Shown: positions 51,812-61,210 of the stretch, one piece after another
How positions within the stretch are numbered: the first letter of the stretch is position 1
Layout: each line of letters starts with the position of its first letter
Translations under genes and position numbers: made by a program
Notes under the pieces: generated by a model
Told to the model about the DNA's origin: nothing
The model's database searches: none
Seen by the model: only the letters and a program-made list of their open reading frames with translations
Source: Bordetella genomosp. 5
GTDB lineage: Bacteria; Pseudomonadota; Gammaproteobacteria; Burkholderiales; Burkholderiaceae_B
DNA length: 64,000 bases
Assembly (NCBI RefSeq): GCF_002261475.1
Contig: NZ_NEVN01000009.1
Location: forward strand, 248,001-312,000
Direction of reading: 5' to 3'

Positions 51812-53695
51812 TCAGACCGCGGCAGGCGTGCTGCCCGACGCCACGCCCGACGCGGGCGAATCCGGCGTGTCGGACGGACCTTGGGGGGTCTTCGGGGGAC
51901 GCGGCGGGCGGCCCGAGATGATGTCGTCGATCTGGTCGGCGTCGATCGTCTCCCACTCGAGCAGCGCGCTGGTCATGACTTCGACCTTGTCACGGTTGTC
52001 TTCGAGGATGCGGCGGGCTACGCCGTACTGCTCGTCGATGATGTGACGAATCGCGCTGTCGACCTTCTGCATCGTGGCTTCGGACACATGCGTGGTTTTG
52101 GTCACGCTGCGGCCCAGGAACACTTCGCCTTCGTTTTCGGCGTAGACCATCGGGCCCAGCTCGTCGGTCATGCCGTAGCGGGTCACGATGTCGCGAGCGA
52201 TGGCGGTGGCGCGTTCGAAGTCGTTCGAGGCACCGGTCGTCATCTGGTTCATGAAGATCTCTTCGGCGATACGGCCACCGAACAGCACGGCGATGGTGCT
52301 GAGCAGACGCTCCTTGTCCATGCTGTAGCGGTCACCCTCGGGCAACTGCATGGTCACGCCCAGCGCACGACCGCGCGGGATGATGGTGACCTTGTGCACG
52401 GGGTCGGTCTTGGGCAGCATGCGCGCCACGATGGCATGGCCGGACTCGTGGTAAGCGGTGTTCTTGCGCTCTTCTTCGGGCATCACGATGGAGCGGCGTT
52501 CCGCACCCATGATGATCTTGTCCTTGGCCTTTTCGAAGTCGGACATATCGACCGTGCGGCCATTGCGGCGGGCGGCGAACAGCGCGGCTTCGTTGACCAG
52601 GTTGGCCAGATCGGCGCCGGAGAAGCCCGGGGTGCCGCGCGCCAGGATGGTGGCGTCGACGTTGGGCGACAGGGGCACCTTGCGCATGTGCACCTTGAGG
52701 ATCTGCTCGCGGCCGCGGATGTCGGGCAGCGGCACCACGACCTGACGGTCGAAGCGGCCCGGACGCAGCAGCGCGGGATCGAGCACGTCGGGACGGTTGG
52801 TGGCCGCGATCACGATCACGCCCTGGCCCGACTCGAAGCCGTCCATCTCGACCAGCATCTGGTTGAGGGTTTGCTCGCGTTCGTCGTTGCCGCCGCCGAG
52901 ACCGGCGCCGCGCTGACGGCCCACCGCATCGATTTCGTCGATGAAGATGATGCAAGGCGCGTGCTTCTTGGCGTTTTCGAACATGTCGCGCACGCGGGCC
53001 GCGCCCACGCCGACGAACATTTCAACGAAGTCGGAACCCGAGATGCTGAAGAACGGCACCTTGGCTTCGCCGGCAATGGCCTTGGCGAGCAGGGTCTTGC
53101 CGGTACCGGGCGAACCGACCATCAGCACGCCGCGGGGAATGCGGCCGCCGAGCTTCTGGAACTTGCTGGGGTCGCGCAGGAAATCCACCAGCTCCTGCAC
53201 GTCTTCCTTGGCTTCGTCGCAACCGGCGACGTCGGCGAAGGTGACCTGATTGGTGTTTTCGTCGAGCATGCGAGCGCGCGACTTGCCGAAGCTGAACGCG
53301 CCGCCACGGCCTCCCCCCTGCATCTGTCGCATGAAGAAGATCCACACGCCGATCAGCAGCAGCATCGGGAACCACGACACGAAGATGCTCATCAGCAGCG
53401 ACGGCTCTTCGCGCGCCTTGCCGGAGACCTGCACGCCGTACTTGAGCAGATCGGACACCATCCAGAGGTCGCCGGGCGACGTCAGGGTGTACGAGCGGCC
53501 GGAGTCGGGCGTGACGTAAAGCACGTCGCCCTGCACATCGACCTTGCGGATACGACCCGCCTTGGCGTCGTCCATGAACTGGGTGTACGACACACCGTCC
53601 TGGCTTTGTGCACGGCCATCAAACTGCTTGAATACCGTGAACAGGACCAGTGCGATCACCATCCAGACCGCGACTTTAGAAAACGAATTGTTCAA
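51812..53695 (-). CDS. ftsH: ATP-dependent membrane zinc metalloprotease FtsH
   Basis: The 627-residue protein has two membrane helices (about 8-24 and 104-121), an AAA+ module with Walker A GSPGTGKT (194-201), Walker [10 protein letters not shown], and the zinc motif HESGH (416-420). The Pro-rich tail is typical. It degrades misfolded membrane proteins and regulators such as LpxC. The start codon is TTG (53695), supported by AGGAGATCGACC directly upstream and by the family N-terminus [11 protein letters not shown]. Confidence 0.97.
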   Translation of the reverse strand: MNNSFSKVAVWMVIALVLFTVFKQFDGRAQSQDGVSYTQFMDDAKAGRIRKVDVQGDVLYVTPDSGRSYTLTSPGDLWMVSDLLKYGVQVSGKAREEPSLLMSIFVSWFPMLLLIGVWIFFMRQMQGGGRGGAFSFGKSRARMLDENTNQVTFADVAGCDEAKEDVQELVDFLRDPSKFQKLGGRIPRGVLMVGSPGTGKTLLAKAIAGEAKVPFFSISGSDFVEMFVGVGAARVRDMFENAKKHAPCIIFIDEIDAVGRQRGAGLGGGNDEREQTLNQMLVEMDGFESGQGVIVIAATNRPDVLDPALLRPGRFDRQVVVPLPDIRGREQILKVHMRKVPLSPNVDATILARGTPGFSGADLANLVNEAALFAARRNGRTVDMSDFEKAKDKIIMGAERRSIVMPEEERKNTAYHESGHAIVARMLPKTDPVHKVTIIPRGRALGVTMQLPEGDRYSMDKERLLSTIAVLFGGRIAEEIFMNQMTTGASNDFERATAIARDIVTRYGMTDELGPMVYAENEGEVFLGRSVTKTTHVSEATMQKVDSAIRHIIDEQYGVARRILEDNRDKVEVMTSALLEWETIDADQIDDIISGRPPRPPKTPQGPSDTPDSPASGVASGSTPAAV

Positions 53696-53974
53696 GGTCG
53701 ATCTCCTGCTATCGATTCCGACCGGTGGCTGGCTTCCCGCGAGAAAACCCAGCCAACAAATTTGTCAATGGCCCATTCTACCCTGTCAGAGCGGTTCGCG
53801 TGGGACGCCGCCCGGGACCGGACGGTTTCGTTTGGTGTAAGACTTTTGCCGTAGGGATTTGCCAGTGACATTTGCCGGTCTGCGGCCCAGGGCGCAGGCC
53901 GTGAGAGCGGATCGTGCAGAAGGCGGGCGCCCCCCCTTTGGACGGTACTGCGGGGCGTTACTGCGACAAAACGG

Positions 53975-54607
53975 CTATTTCAGATCGCGTGCCACCAGGA
54001 AAGTTTCGGAGGACCGATCGCGCGAAGCCTTGGGCTTGCGCTCGACGACCCGCTTGAACACCTGCTTGTACGACTGGACGATCTGAGAAAACCCGCTGCC
54101 ATGGAAGGCTTTGACGATCAGGGCGCCATTGGGCTTCAGGTGCGACCGGGCAAATTCAAGGGCCAGATCACAACAGTGCGCAATGCGCGCCGAGTCGGCA
54201 GAGCCTACCCCGGACAAGTTGGGGGCCATGTCGGAGATTACAAGGTCTACCGCCTGCGATCCGACGCGGGTTTCGAGCTCGTGCAGGACTTCGTCGTCGC
54301 GGAAGTCGCCGATGAAGAACTCGACGCCCGCGATCGGCTCCATCGGCAGCATGTCGAGCGCGATGATGCGGCCGTCGACCACGCCGCCGGGTCCGGCCAG
54401 ACGCTCGCGCGCGACCTGCGACCAACTACCGGGGGCCGACCCCAGATCTACGACGACGTCGCCGCGGCGCAGCAGCTTTTCGGCATCGACGATCTCGATC
54501 AGCTTGAACGCCGCCCGGGCGCGATAACCCTTCTGTTGCGCCAGCTTCACATAAGGATCGTTGATGTGCTGGTGAATCCAGTCTTTGGAGAATTTATTCT
54601 TGGCCAT
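53975..54607 (-). CDS. rlmE: 23S rRNA 2'-O-ribose U2552 methyltransferase
   Basis: A 210-residue RrmJ/FtsJ enzyme. SAM motif [15 protein letters not shown] and the K-D-K-E tetrad are visible (Lys in [20 protein letters not shown], Asp in [10 protein letters not shown], Lys in [11 protein letters not shown], Glu in [10 protein letters not shown]). It methylates U2552 late in 50S assembly. It is upstream of ftsH with a 279-bp gap, and its start is only 18 bp from the divergent yhbY start. Confidence 0.96.
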   Translation of the reverse strand: MAKNKFSKDWIHQHINDPYVKLAQQKGYRARAAFKLIEIVDAEKLLRRGDVVVDLGSAPGSWSQVARERLAGPGGVVDGRIIALDMLPMEPIAGVEFFIGDFRDDEVLHELETRVGSQAVDLVISDMAPNLSGVGSADSARIAHCCDLALEFARSHLKPNGALIVKAFHGSGFSQIVQSYKQVFKRVVERKPKASRDRSSETFLVARDLK

Positions 54608-54625
54608 TACCGTACAATTCCACGC

Positions 54626-55243
54626 ATGCCTATATTAGAACTCACCTCTCGCGAACGCGGCGACCTGCGGTCCGCCGCGCATGCCCTGCGCCCGGTCGTC
54701 CTCATCGGTGACAACGGCCTGACCGAGGCCGTGCTCAAAGAAATCGACCGCGCCCTCAACGCCCACGAACTGATCAAGGTTCGCGCTGGCGGCGACGACC
54801 GCGAGGCCCGCGAAGCCATGCTCGCGACCATCTGCGACACGCTGTCGTGCGCCCCGGTGCATCACCTGGGCAAGCTGTTCATCCTCTACCGCCACGATAC
54901 CCGCGCGCAAGCCGAATCGGAAAGCACCGGCACCAAGCGCCGCGCGTCCGAGCCGCACACGCCCAAGAAGCTCGCCGCCGAAGGCAAGACGCTCACCAAG
55001 AGCCGTCCCGCCCGCAGCAAGCCCGAGGCCGCCGTGCCCGACAAGCTGGGCCATTCGAAGGCGCGCGAGCTGCTCAACGAAAACGGCCGTCCGGCCCGCC
55101 CGAGCAACCGCAAGGCCGCCGCCACGCCGCACGGTGTGCCGCGCCGCGCCGGCAGCGCGCTCAGCCTACGAGCCGGTGCCCGTTCGGGCGGCGGCGTGCG
55201 CACCGGCGCCGTTCGCAAGACGACCCGCACGGGCCGCAAGTAA
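54626..55243 (+). CDS. yhbY: YhbY family RNA-binding (CRM domain) protein with basic C-terminal extension
   Basis: Residues 1-97 are a CRM domain ([51 protein letters not shown]), like E. coli YhbY, which binds pre-50S particles. The GxxG loop here reads GDNG. The protein is 205 residues, about twice E. coli YhbY. The second half is a low-complexity Lys/Arg/Ala/Ser/Pro tail ([17 protein letters not shown] to [14 protein letters not shown]), probably disordered and RNA-binding. It diverges from rlmE, another 50S assembly factor, and is followed by a terminator. Confidence 0.92.
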   Translation: MPILELTSRERGDLRSAAHALRPVVLIGDNGLTEAVLKEIDRALNAHELIKVRAGGDDREAREAMLATICDTLSCAPVHHLGKLFILYRHDTRAQAESESTGTKRRASEPHTPKKLAAEGKTLTKSRPARSKPEAAVPDKLGHSKARELLNENGRPARPSNRKAAATPHGVPRRAGSALSLRAGARSGGGVRTGAVRKTTRTGRK

Positions 55244-55719
55244 GTCTCTCTACCAGCCGTCGCCGCTCATGCGGCGCCGGCTGCGTTTTCTTTTTTCCCC
55301 TGTCCGTCCTTTGCGATCTGCCCAGGCAGATGGCACGCTTGCGTGCGCTCGTAAGGCAGGGCCGGTAACGCACGGCCTGTAAGGCGCACTGCCGCTCAGG
55401 CACGAGCTGTCGTGCACGGCCTATAACGACGGCACCTGGTGCCCAGCCTTAAGGACGGCACCCGGGCGCGCGGCCGGGACTCGCAGGGAAACTTCCAAGA
55501 AGATAAAACCGCGCCCCCAACCCGGATCGGGACGACCAGACCTGCGTCTGGCATACCCTGGGCCTGGAGCTCGGAACCACGCTTTGCACCCGTTCCTGGC
55601 CACTAGCCGGGCTGGAAAGGGCGGCACCGCTCAGGTGCCTGGATCGACGGCGCCGCTCGGGCTGCCGTTGCGTGGCGCGCAGGAAACTGCGGCCGGGCTC
55701 CGCGGGGGCGGAATCGGCG
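55244..55719. other. 476-bp convergent region between yhbY and greA
   Basis: No gene is recognisable. It holds the yhbY terminator (55255-55296), a repeated GCACGGCCT(G/A)TAA near 55371 and 55415, and a small hairpin CCAGAC/GTCTGG (55536-55551). No clear T-run terminator for greA was found. Confidence 0.5.
55255..55296 (+). terminator. Rho-independent terminator of yhbY
   Basis: AGCCG-T-CGCCGC/GCGGCG-C-CGGCT with a TCAT loop (55255-55282, one mismatch) is followed by GCGTTTTCTTTTTT. Confidence 0.88.
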
Positions 55720-56196
55720 TCAGAGGTAACGCACGCCGAGGACTTCGTACTCACGCACGCCCGACGGGGCCTGCACTTCGACCACATCGCCTTCGCTCTT
55801 GCCGATCAGCGCGCGCGCGACGGGACTCGAGACGGAGATGAGGTTGGACTTGATATCGGCTTCGACGTCGCCGACGATCTGGTAGGTCAGGCGGTCGCCC
55901 GAATCCAGGTCTTCGATGTCGACGGTCGCGCCGAACACGGCACGGCCTTCGGCGTCCAGCGCCGTGGGGTCGATCAAGTGGGCGTTCGAGAGCGTGCCCT
56001 CGAGTTCGGCGATGCGGCCTTCGATGAAACCCTGACGCTCGCGGGCGGCGTCGTATTCGGCGTTTTCCGACAGATCACCCTGCGCACGCGCTTCGGCGAT
56101 CGCATTGATCACGGACGGGCGTTCGATGGTTTTCAAGCGGTGCAACTCGGCCTGCAAGCGCTCGGCCCCGCGCACTGTCAACGGAATGGCAGACAT
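55720..56196 (-). CDS. greA: Transcription elongation factor GreA
   Basis: A 158-residue protein, the exact family length. The N-terminal coiled coil includes [19 protein letters not shown] and [31 protein letters not shown] with the acidic [11 protein letters not shown] tip. The C-terminal FKBP-like domain ends [12 protein letters not shown]. It rescues backtracked RNA polymerase. ATG 56196 was chosen over a longer frame because the family starts there. carAB, often upstream in this group, is not adjacent here. Confidence 0.96.
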   Translation of the reverse strand: MSAIPLTVRGAERLQAELHRLKTIERPSVINAIAEARAQGDLSENAEYDAARERQGFIEGRIAELEGTLSNAHLIDPTALDAEGRAVFGATVDIEDLDSGDRLTYQIVGDVEADIKSNLISVSSPVARALIGKSEGDVVEVQAPSGVREYEVLGVRYL

Positions 56197-56574
56197 GTCG
56201 TTTCCCAAACAAAAAAATGAAAACGCTCCGATGGAGCGCTTCGGTGAAGGTCTAGGCCGAGCTGCACCCCCGCGTCCGATGCTTGAGCAAACGGCACGGC
56301 CGGGCGAGGCGAGCAAGGGGGACCCGGGAGAGTTCGAGGGCCTGAGCCCACGCTCCCCTTTTTTGTCTCCTGGGCCGGCACTGCCGTCGTGATGCGGCGA
56401 GGCTTCGACCAAAACAAAACCCCGGCTCGGGTCGGAACCGGGGCAATCAAGTCATCATTGTGGTCAAAGCCGAAAGAAAATGCAAGTGGCCCCACCGGCT
56501 GCCGATGTTGCTGCGATTTCGACCCTATTTCGGCATGATTTCGCCGTCGTTATCGTCGTATCGCCACAGAACCC
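56197..56574. other. 378-bp region between the uracil permease and greA
   Basis: No gene is seen. It contains the permease terminator (56411-56444), the greA promoter region and a small hairpin CGCTCC-GAT-GGAGCG (56226-56240) followed on the reverse strand by TTTTC just before greA. Confidence 0.5.
56411..56444 (-). terminator. Rho-independent terminator of the uracil permease
   Basis: CCCCGG/CCGGGG outer stem with a 12-nt interior (56421-56444) is followed on the reverse strand by TTTTGTTTT. It lies about 130 bp after the permease stop. Confidence 0.75.
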
Positions 56575-57900
56575 TCAACGGCGCGCGGGCCGGCGCAGCA
56601 GGCCCAGCACCGCATACAGGATGATGGCGCCGAACGTGGCGGTCCCGATGCCACCGAGCAGGAAGTCGCCGATCTTGAGGGTGAAATCGCCCGCGCCCAG
56701 CACCAGCGTGACGGCCGCCACGATCAGGTTGCGGTTATCGGCGAAGTCGACCTGGTTGACCACCCAGATGCGCGCGCCGGCGATGGCAATCAGACCGAAC
56801 ACCACGACCGACATGCCGCCCAGCACCGGACCGGGGATGGTCTGGATGAGCGCGCCGAACTTGGGCGAGAAGCCCAGCACGATGGCGATGAGCGCGGCCA
56901 GCACGAACACCAGCGAGGAATAAATGCGCGTGACCGCCATGACGCCGATGTTCTCGGCGTAGGTGGTGACGCCCGTGCCGCCGACGGCGCCGGAGACCAT
57001 GGTCGCCACGCCGTCGCCCACGAAGGCCCGGCCCAGGTAGCGGTCCATGTCGCGGCCGGTCATGGCGCTCACGGCCTTTACGTGGCCGAGATTCTCGGCC
57101 ACCAGGATGATCGCGATCGGGACGATGAGGCCCATGGCCTCGGCCTTGAACACCGGCGCGGCGAAGGTCGGCAGACCGACCCAGGCCGCGGCGGCCACGC
57201 CGGAAGAGTCGATCGGCTTGCCCAGGCCCAGCCCGTTGGCGCAGATCGCGTAGATCACGCAGGCCAGGATCAGGCCCACCAGGATCAGCAGGCGTTGCAC
57301 CATGCCGCGCGTGGCCACGGCAATCCCGCCCACGCAGAACATGGTGACGATGGCCATGGTGGCATCGAACGTGGACGTGCCCATCGCCCCCTTGGCGGCG
57401 ATCGGCGCCAGGTTCAGCCCGATCACGGCCACGACCGCGCCGGTCACGACCGGAGGCATCAGCGCTTCGATCCAGCGCGCGCCGCCGCCGCGTCGGTCAC
57501 CGACGAACCAGACCAGCACGCCGATCAGCGTGTAAGCGAGACCGCAGGCGATGATCGCGCCGAGCGCCACGCCGATATTGGCGTTGGGCCCCGAGCCGGC
57601 GTAGCCCGTGACGGCGACGACGCCGCCGATGAAGGCAAAGCTCGAGCCGAGATAGCTGGGCACGCGCCCGCCCACGAACAGGAAGAAGATCAGGGTACCG
57701 ATGCCCGACATCAGGATCGCCACGTTCGGGTCGAAACCCATCAGCAGCGGGGCGAGCACGGTGGAGCCGAACATGGCGACGACGTGCTGCGCGCCCATGG
57801 CCACGTTCTTGGGCCAGGACAGGCGCTCGTCGGGCGCGATGATGGTGCCGGGGACCGAGTCGTCGACCTGACGCCAGCGCGGGAAATAGGAGTCGGACAT
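56575..57900 (-). CDS. NCS2-family uracil/xanthine permease (RutG/UraA-like)
   Basis: The 441-residue inner-membrane protein starts with a short cytoplasmic stretch (VPGTIIAPDERLSWPKNVAMGAQHVVAMFGSTVLAPLLMG) and has about 14 helices. Motifs are GRVPSYLGSSFAFIG, ALMPPVVTGAVVAVIGLNLAP, AENLGHVKAVSAMTGRDMD and GGTGVTTYAENIGVMAVTR with the NCS2 substrate Glu/Gly loops. It closely resembles E. coli RutG (442 residues). Proton-coupled uracil import is the likely role. It is monocistronic, with its own terminator. Confidence 0.92.
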   Translation of the reverse strand: MSDSYFPRWRQVDDSVPGTIIAPDERLSWPKNVAMGAQHVVAMFGSTVLAPLLMGFDPNVAILMSGIGTLIFFLFVGGRVPSYLGSSFAFIGGVVAVTGYAGSGPNANIGVALGAIIACGLAYTLIGVLVWFVGDRRGGGARWIEALMPPVVTGAVVAVIGLNLAPIAAKGAMGTSTFDATMAIVTMFCVGGIAVATRGMVQRLLILVGLILACVIYAICANGLGLGKPIDSSGVAAAAWVGLPTFAAPVFKAEAMGLIVPIAIILVAENLGHVKAVSAMTGRDMDRYLGRAFVGDGVATMVSGAVGGTGVTTYAENIGVMAVTRIYSSLVFVLAALIAIVLGFSPKFGALIQTIPGPVLGGMSVVVFGLIAIAGARIWVVNQVDFADNRNLIVAAVTLVLGAGDFTLKIGDFLLGGIGTATFGAIILYAVLGLLRRPARR

Positions 57901-58085
57901 GGAAATTCCACTCAGGAAGGGATAGGCGGGCGCAAGTGTAAGGGCCACGGCAAACAGCCTGCAACGGGATTTATGCCGATGGGCGCGCGTTCGCAATGAT
58001 CGGGCACATCAGAATTTGTGATTGGACGGTCCGCGGGGGCGCGTCTATGGTCGTCCTACAAATCCAATACAAGAGGAGACAGACC

Positions 58086-59408
58086 ATGCGCATCCTGCGT
58101 CCCACGCTGGCAGCCGCGTTGCTGGCCGCCTGCGGGCCGGCCCTGGCCGGCACCGTGACGGTGATCACGTCCTTTCCCAAGGACCTGACCCAGGCCTACA
58201 AAACGGCCTTCGAGAAGGCCAATCCCGGCATCACGCTGGAAATCCTCAACAAGAACACCGTCGCGGGCATCGCGTTCGTGCGCGAGACGCCCGCCGGCCA
58301 GCGCCCGGAAGTGTTCTGGGCCAGCGCGCCCGACGCGTTCGAGGTGCTGAACCGCGACAAGCTGCTCGCCAAGGCGCCGGACGCGCTGAACAAGAATGTG
58401 CCGGACAAGATCGGCAGCTACCCGATCAACGACCCCTCGGGCATGTACATGGGCCAGGCCCTGGCCGGCTACGGCATCATGTACAACACCCGCTATATCA
58501 AGGCGCACAAGCTGACGCCGCCGGTCGAGTGGAAGGATCTGCTCGCGCCGCAATGGTTCGGCCACGTCGGCATCACGGCGCCGTCGCGCTCCGGCACGAT
58601 GCACCTCACGGTCGAGACCATTCTGCAGGGCGAGGGCTGGGACGAAGGGTGGCAGACCTTGCTGCGCATGTCGGGCAACGCCAGCGCGGTCACCGAACGC
58701 TCGTTCGGCGTGCCCGATGGCGTGAACAACGGCCAGTTTGCCGCCGGCCCGGTGATCGACTTCTTCGGCCTGTCGAGCAAGTATTCGAAGTTCCCCGTGG
58801 AGTTCGTGTATCCCTCCGAGACCGCGATCGTGCCGGCCAACATCGCGCTGATCGACGGCGCGAAGAATAGCGAGGAAGGCAAGAAGTTCATCGCCTTCAC
58901 GCTGAGCGAAGCCGGTCAGGAGCTGCTGCTCGAACCCAAGATCTCGCGCCTGCCCGTGCTGCCCTACGACCAGATGAAGGGCAAGATTCCGGAGGGCTAC
59001 CCGGATCCGGCCGAGATCGCCAAGCGCAGCAAGGTGCACTTCGACGCCGACCTGTCGCAGTCGCGCTATTACGTGGTGCAGAGCCTGTACGACCAGACCA
59101 TCACGTTCCGCCTGAAGGAGCTGCAGGCGGCCACGCGCGCCATCTACGAGGCGGAAGCCAAGCTGGGCGACAAGGCCAAGAGCGGCAAGCCGGCCGAGCT
59201 GCTGGCGCAGGCGCGCAAACTCACCTGGGCACCGCTGGTCGACGGCAAGCGCGCCGCCGATCCCGCGTTCCTGAAGATCTTCGCCGGCAACAAGAAAGAT
59301 GCCGCGGTGAACCAGCAGATCACGCAGATGGAAGGCGAATGGAACGGCAAGGCCCGCGCCAACTATGAAGAAGCGGTGAAGCTGGCCCGCCAAGCCGCCG
59401 CGCTCTGA
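58086..59408 (+). CDS. ABC transporter extracellular solute-binding protein, iron/phosphonate-type
   Basis: A 440-residue periplasmic protein with a signal peptide (to GPALAG) and start VTVITSFPKDLTQAYKTAFEKANPGITLEI, typical of FbpA-like binding proteins. SGMYMGQALAGYGIMYNTRYIKAHKL and the SRSGTMHL box are family features. Beyond the usual end (about residue 325, RLPVLPYDQ) it continues for over 100 residues of charged helical sequence, unusual for FbpA. AAGAGGAGAC precedes the ATG. It is first in an ABC operon. The ligand (Fe3+, 2-aminoethylphosphonate or other) is unresolved. Confidence 0.88.
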   Translation: MRILRPTLAAALLAACGPALAGTVTVITSFPKDLTQAYKTAFEKANPGITLEILNKNTVAGIAFVRETPAGQRPEVFWASAPDAFEVLNRDKLLAKAPDALNKNVPDKIGSYPINDPSGMYMGQALAGYGIMYNTRYIKAHKLTPPVEWKDLLAPQWFGHVGITAPSRSGTMHLTVETILQGEGWDEGWQTLLRMSGNASAVTERSFGVPDGVNNGQFAAGPVIDFFGLSSKYSKFPVEFVYPSETAIVPANIALIDGAKNSEEGKKFIAFTLSEAGQELLLEPKISRLPVLPYDQMKGKIPEGYPDPAEIAKRSKVHFDADLSQSRYYVVQSLYDQTITFRLKELQAATRAIYEAEAKLGDKAKSGKPAELLAQARKLTWAPLVDGKRAADPAFLKIFAGNKKDAAVNQQITQMEGEWNGKARANYEEAVKLARQAAAL

Positions 59409-59500
59409 TCGAGGGCCGGTAACGACCGGCTTGGAGCGGCCGGCCAGGTTTCTGGCCGCCCGCTCCCCCTACTCTTTCCCGTTTTTTTCCTGGATGGTCC

Positions 59501-61210
59501 ATGATGCTATCGGGCTCTTCCCGCTTGCCTGCCGGTCCCCTGTTCGCCGCCTTGCTGGTGCTGGGGTTTCTCGGCCTGTTCCTGGTGTTCCCGGTGGGCA
59601 CCGTTTTCTACAGTGCCTTCGTCAACGCCGACGGCAGCTTCACGCTCGGGCACTTCGGCGCCTTCGCGGCGCAGCCGCTGATGCGCGAGGCGTTCTTCAA
59701 CAGCCTGTATGTGGCCGGGTGGTCGGCACTGCTGGCCTCGCTGATCGCGGTGCCGCTCGCGTACTTCACCGTGCGCTTCGACTTCCGCGGCGCGCTGCTG
59801 ATCCAGACCCTCGGCGTGCTGCCGCTCATCATGCCGCCCTTCGTCGGCGCGGTCGCGATGCAGTTGTTGTTCGGCCGTTCGGGCACGGTCAACCTGCTGC
59901 TCGATGAGTGGTTCGGCTTCACGATTCCGTTCATGGATGGCCTGAACGGCGTGATCTTCGTCGAAGCGCTGCATTACTTCCCGTTCATCCTGATGAACCT
60001 GGTGGTGGCGCTGCGCAATATCGACGGCTCGATGGAAGAGGCGGCGTTCAATCTGGGATCGCGCGGCTTTCGTCTGTTCCGACGGGTCATCTTCCCGCTG
60101 GCACTGCCCGGTTATGTGGCGGGCACCTCGCTGGTGTTCGTGAAGGTGTTCGACGATCTGGGCACGCCGCTGGTACTGGGCACCACCAACATGCTGGCGC
60201 CGCAAGCCTATCTGCGCATCACGCAGGTCGGGCTGGAGGATCCGCTGGGCTACGTGATCAGCGTGATCATGATCGCGTTCTCGATTCTGGCGCTGTGGCT
60301 GTCCGCCCGCGTCCTGCGCGGCAAAGACTACTCCACGCTGCAGAAAGGCGGCTCGTCGATCCAGAAGCGCAAGCTGCGCCCCGCGGAGTCGGTGCTGGCC
60401 TATGGCTGGATCGGCCTCGTTCTGCTGCTCGTGCTGTCGCCCCACCTTGGCGTGCTGCTGCTGTCGCTGGCGAGCGTGTGGAGCTTTGCTCCGCTGCCCG
60501 ACGGCTACACGCTGGCTCACTACACGGCCGTGTTCAGCGAGTCGCAGGGCATGATCGGCAACACCCTGCTCTATTGCGGCCTGGCCGCCGGCATCGACGT
60601 CATCCTGGGCACCGCGATCGCCTACCTGATGCTGCGCACGCGGCTGCCCGCGCGCCAATGGCTGGACTTCCTCGCATCCGCCGCACTGGCGATCCCAGGC
60701 ATCGTGCTGGCGATCGGCTTCCTGCGCACCTTCCGCGGCGTGGAGATCCCGGGCACCGGCACGCTGCTCACCTCGTCGTGGATCGTGATCATGATCGCGT
60801 ACTCGGTCAGGCGACTGCCGTATGCGCTGCGGTCGTGCGTGGCCGCGCTGCAGCAGATCAACGTGTCGCTCGAGGAAGCCGCCCAGTCGCTCGGGGCGAA
60901 CCGGATGAGCACGATCCGGCGGGTCGTGATTCCGCTCATGGCGGGCGGCATGCTGGCCGGCTTCGTCACGAGCTTCGTGACCGCGGCCGTGGAGCTGTCG
61001 GCCACCATCATGCTCGTCACGCGCGACAGCCAGGCTCCCATGAGCTACGGCATCTATCTCTATATGCAGAGCGCCGCGGGCCGCGGGCCCGGCGCCGCCC
61101 TCGGTGTTCTGGCCGTCGTGGCGGTCGGCATCGGCACCTATATCTCGCATCTCCTGGTCGAGCGCGCCTCCGTCCGGCAGCGCCCCGCACGCAACGAGGA
61201 ATCCGCATGA
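59501..61210 (+). CDS. ABC transporter permease with two fused permease domains (FbpB-like)
   Basis: A 569-residue inner-membrane protein with about 12 helices. It carries two EAA coupling loops, EEAAFNLGSRGFRLFRRVIFPLALPG and EEAAQSLGANRMSTIRRVVIPLMAGG, so it is a duplicated BPD-type permease as in ferric or phosphonate importers. It starts 92 bp after the binding-protein gene and overlaps the ATPase by 4 bp. It probably forms the whole channel alone. Confidence 0.93.
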   Translation: MMLSGSSRLPAGPLFAALLVLGFLGLFLVFPVGTVFYSAFVNADGSFTLGHFGAFAAQPLMREAFFNSLYVAGWSALLASLIAVPLAYFTVRFDFRGALLIQTLGVLPLIMPPFVGAVAMQLLFGRSGTVNLLLDEWFGFTIPFMDGLNGVIFVEALHYFPFILMNLVVALRNIDGSMEEAAFNLGSRGFRLFRRVIFPLALPGYVAGTSLVFVKVFDDLGTPLVLGTTNMLAPQAYLRITQVGLEDPLGYVISVIMIAFSILALWLSARVLRGKDYSTLQKGGSSIQKRKLRPAESVLAYGWIGLVLLLVLSPHLGVLLLSLASVWSFAPLPDGYTLAHYTAVFSESQGMIGNTLLYCGLAAGIDVILGTAIAYLMLRTRLPARQWLDFLASAALAIPGIVLAIGFLRTFRGVEIPGTGTLLTSSWIVIMIAYSVRRLPYALRSCVAALQQINVSLEEAAQSLGANRMSTIRRVVIPLMAGGMLAGFVTSFVTAAVELSATIMLVTRDSQAPMSYGIYLYMQSAAGRGPGAALGVLAVVAVGIGTYISHLLVERASVRQRPARNEESA

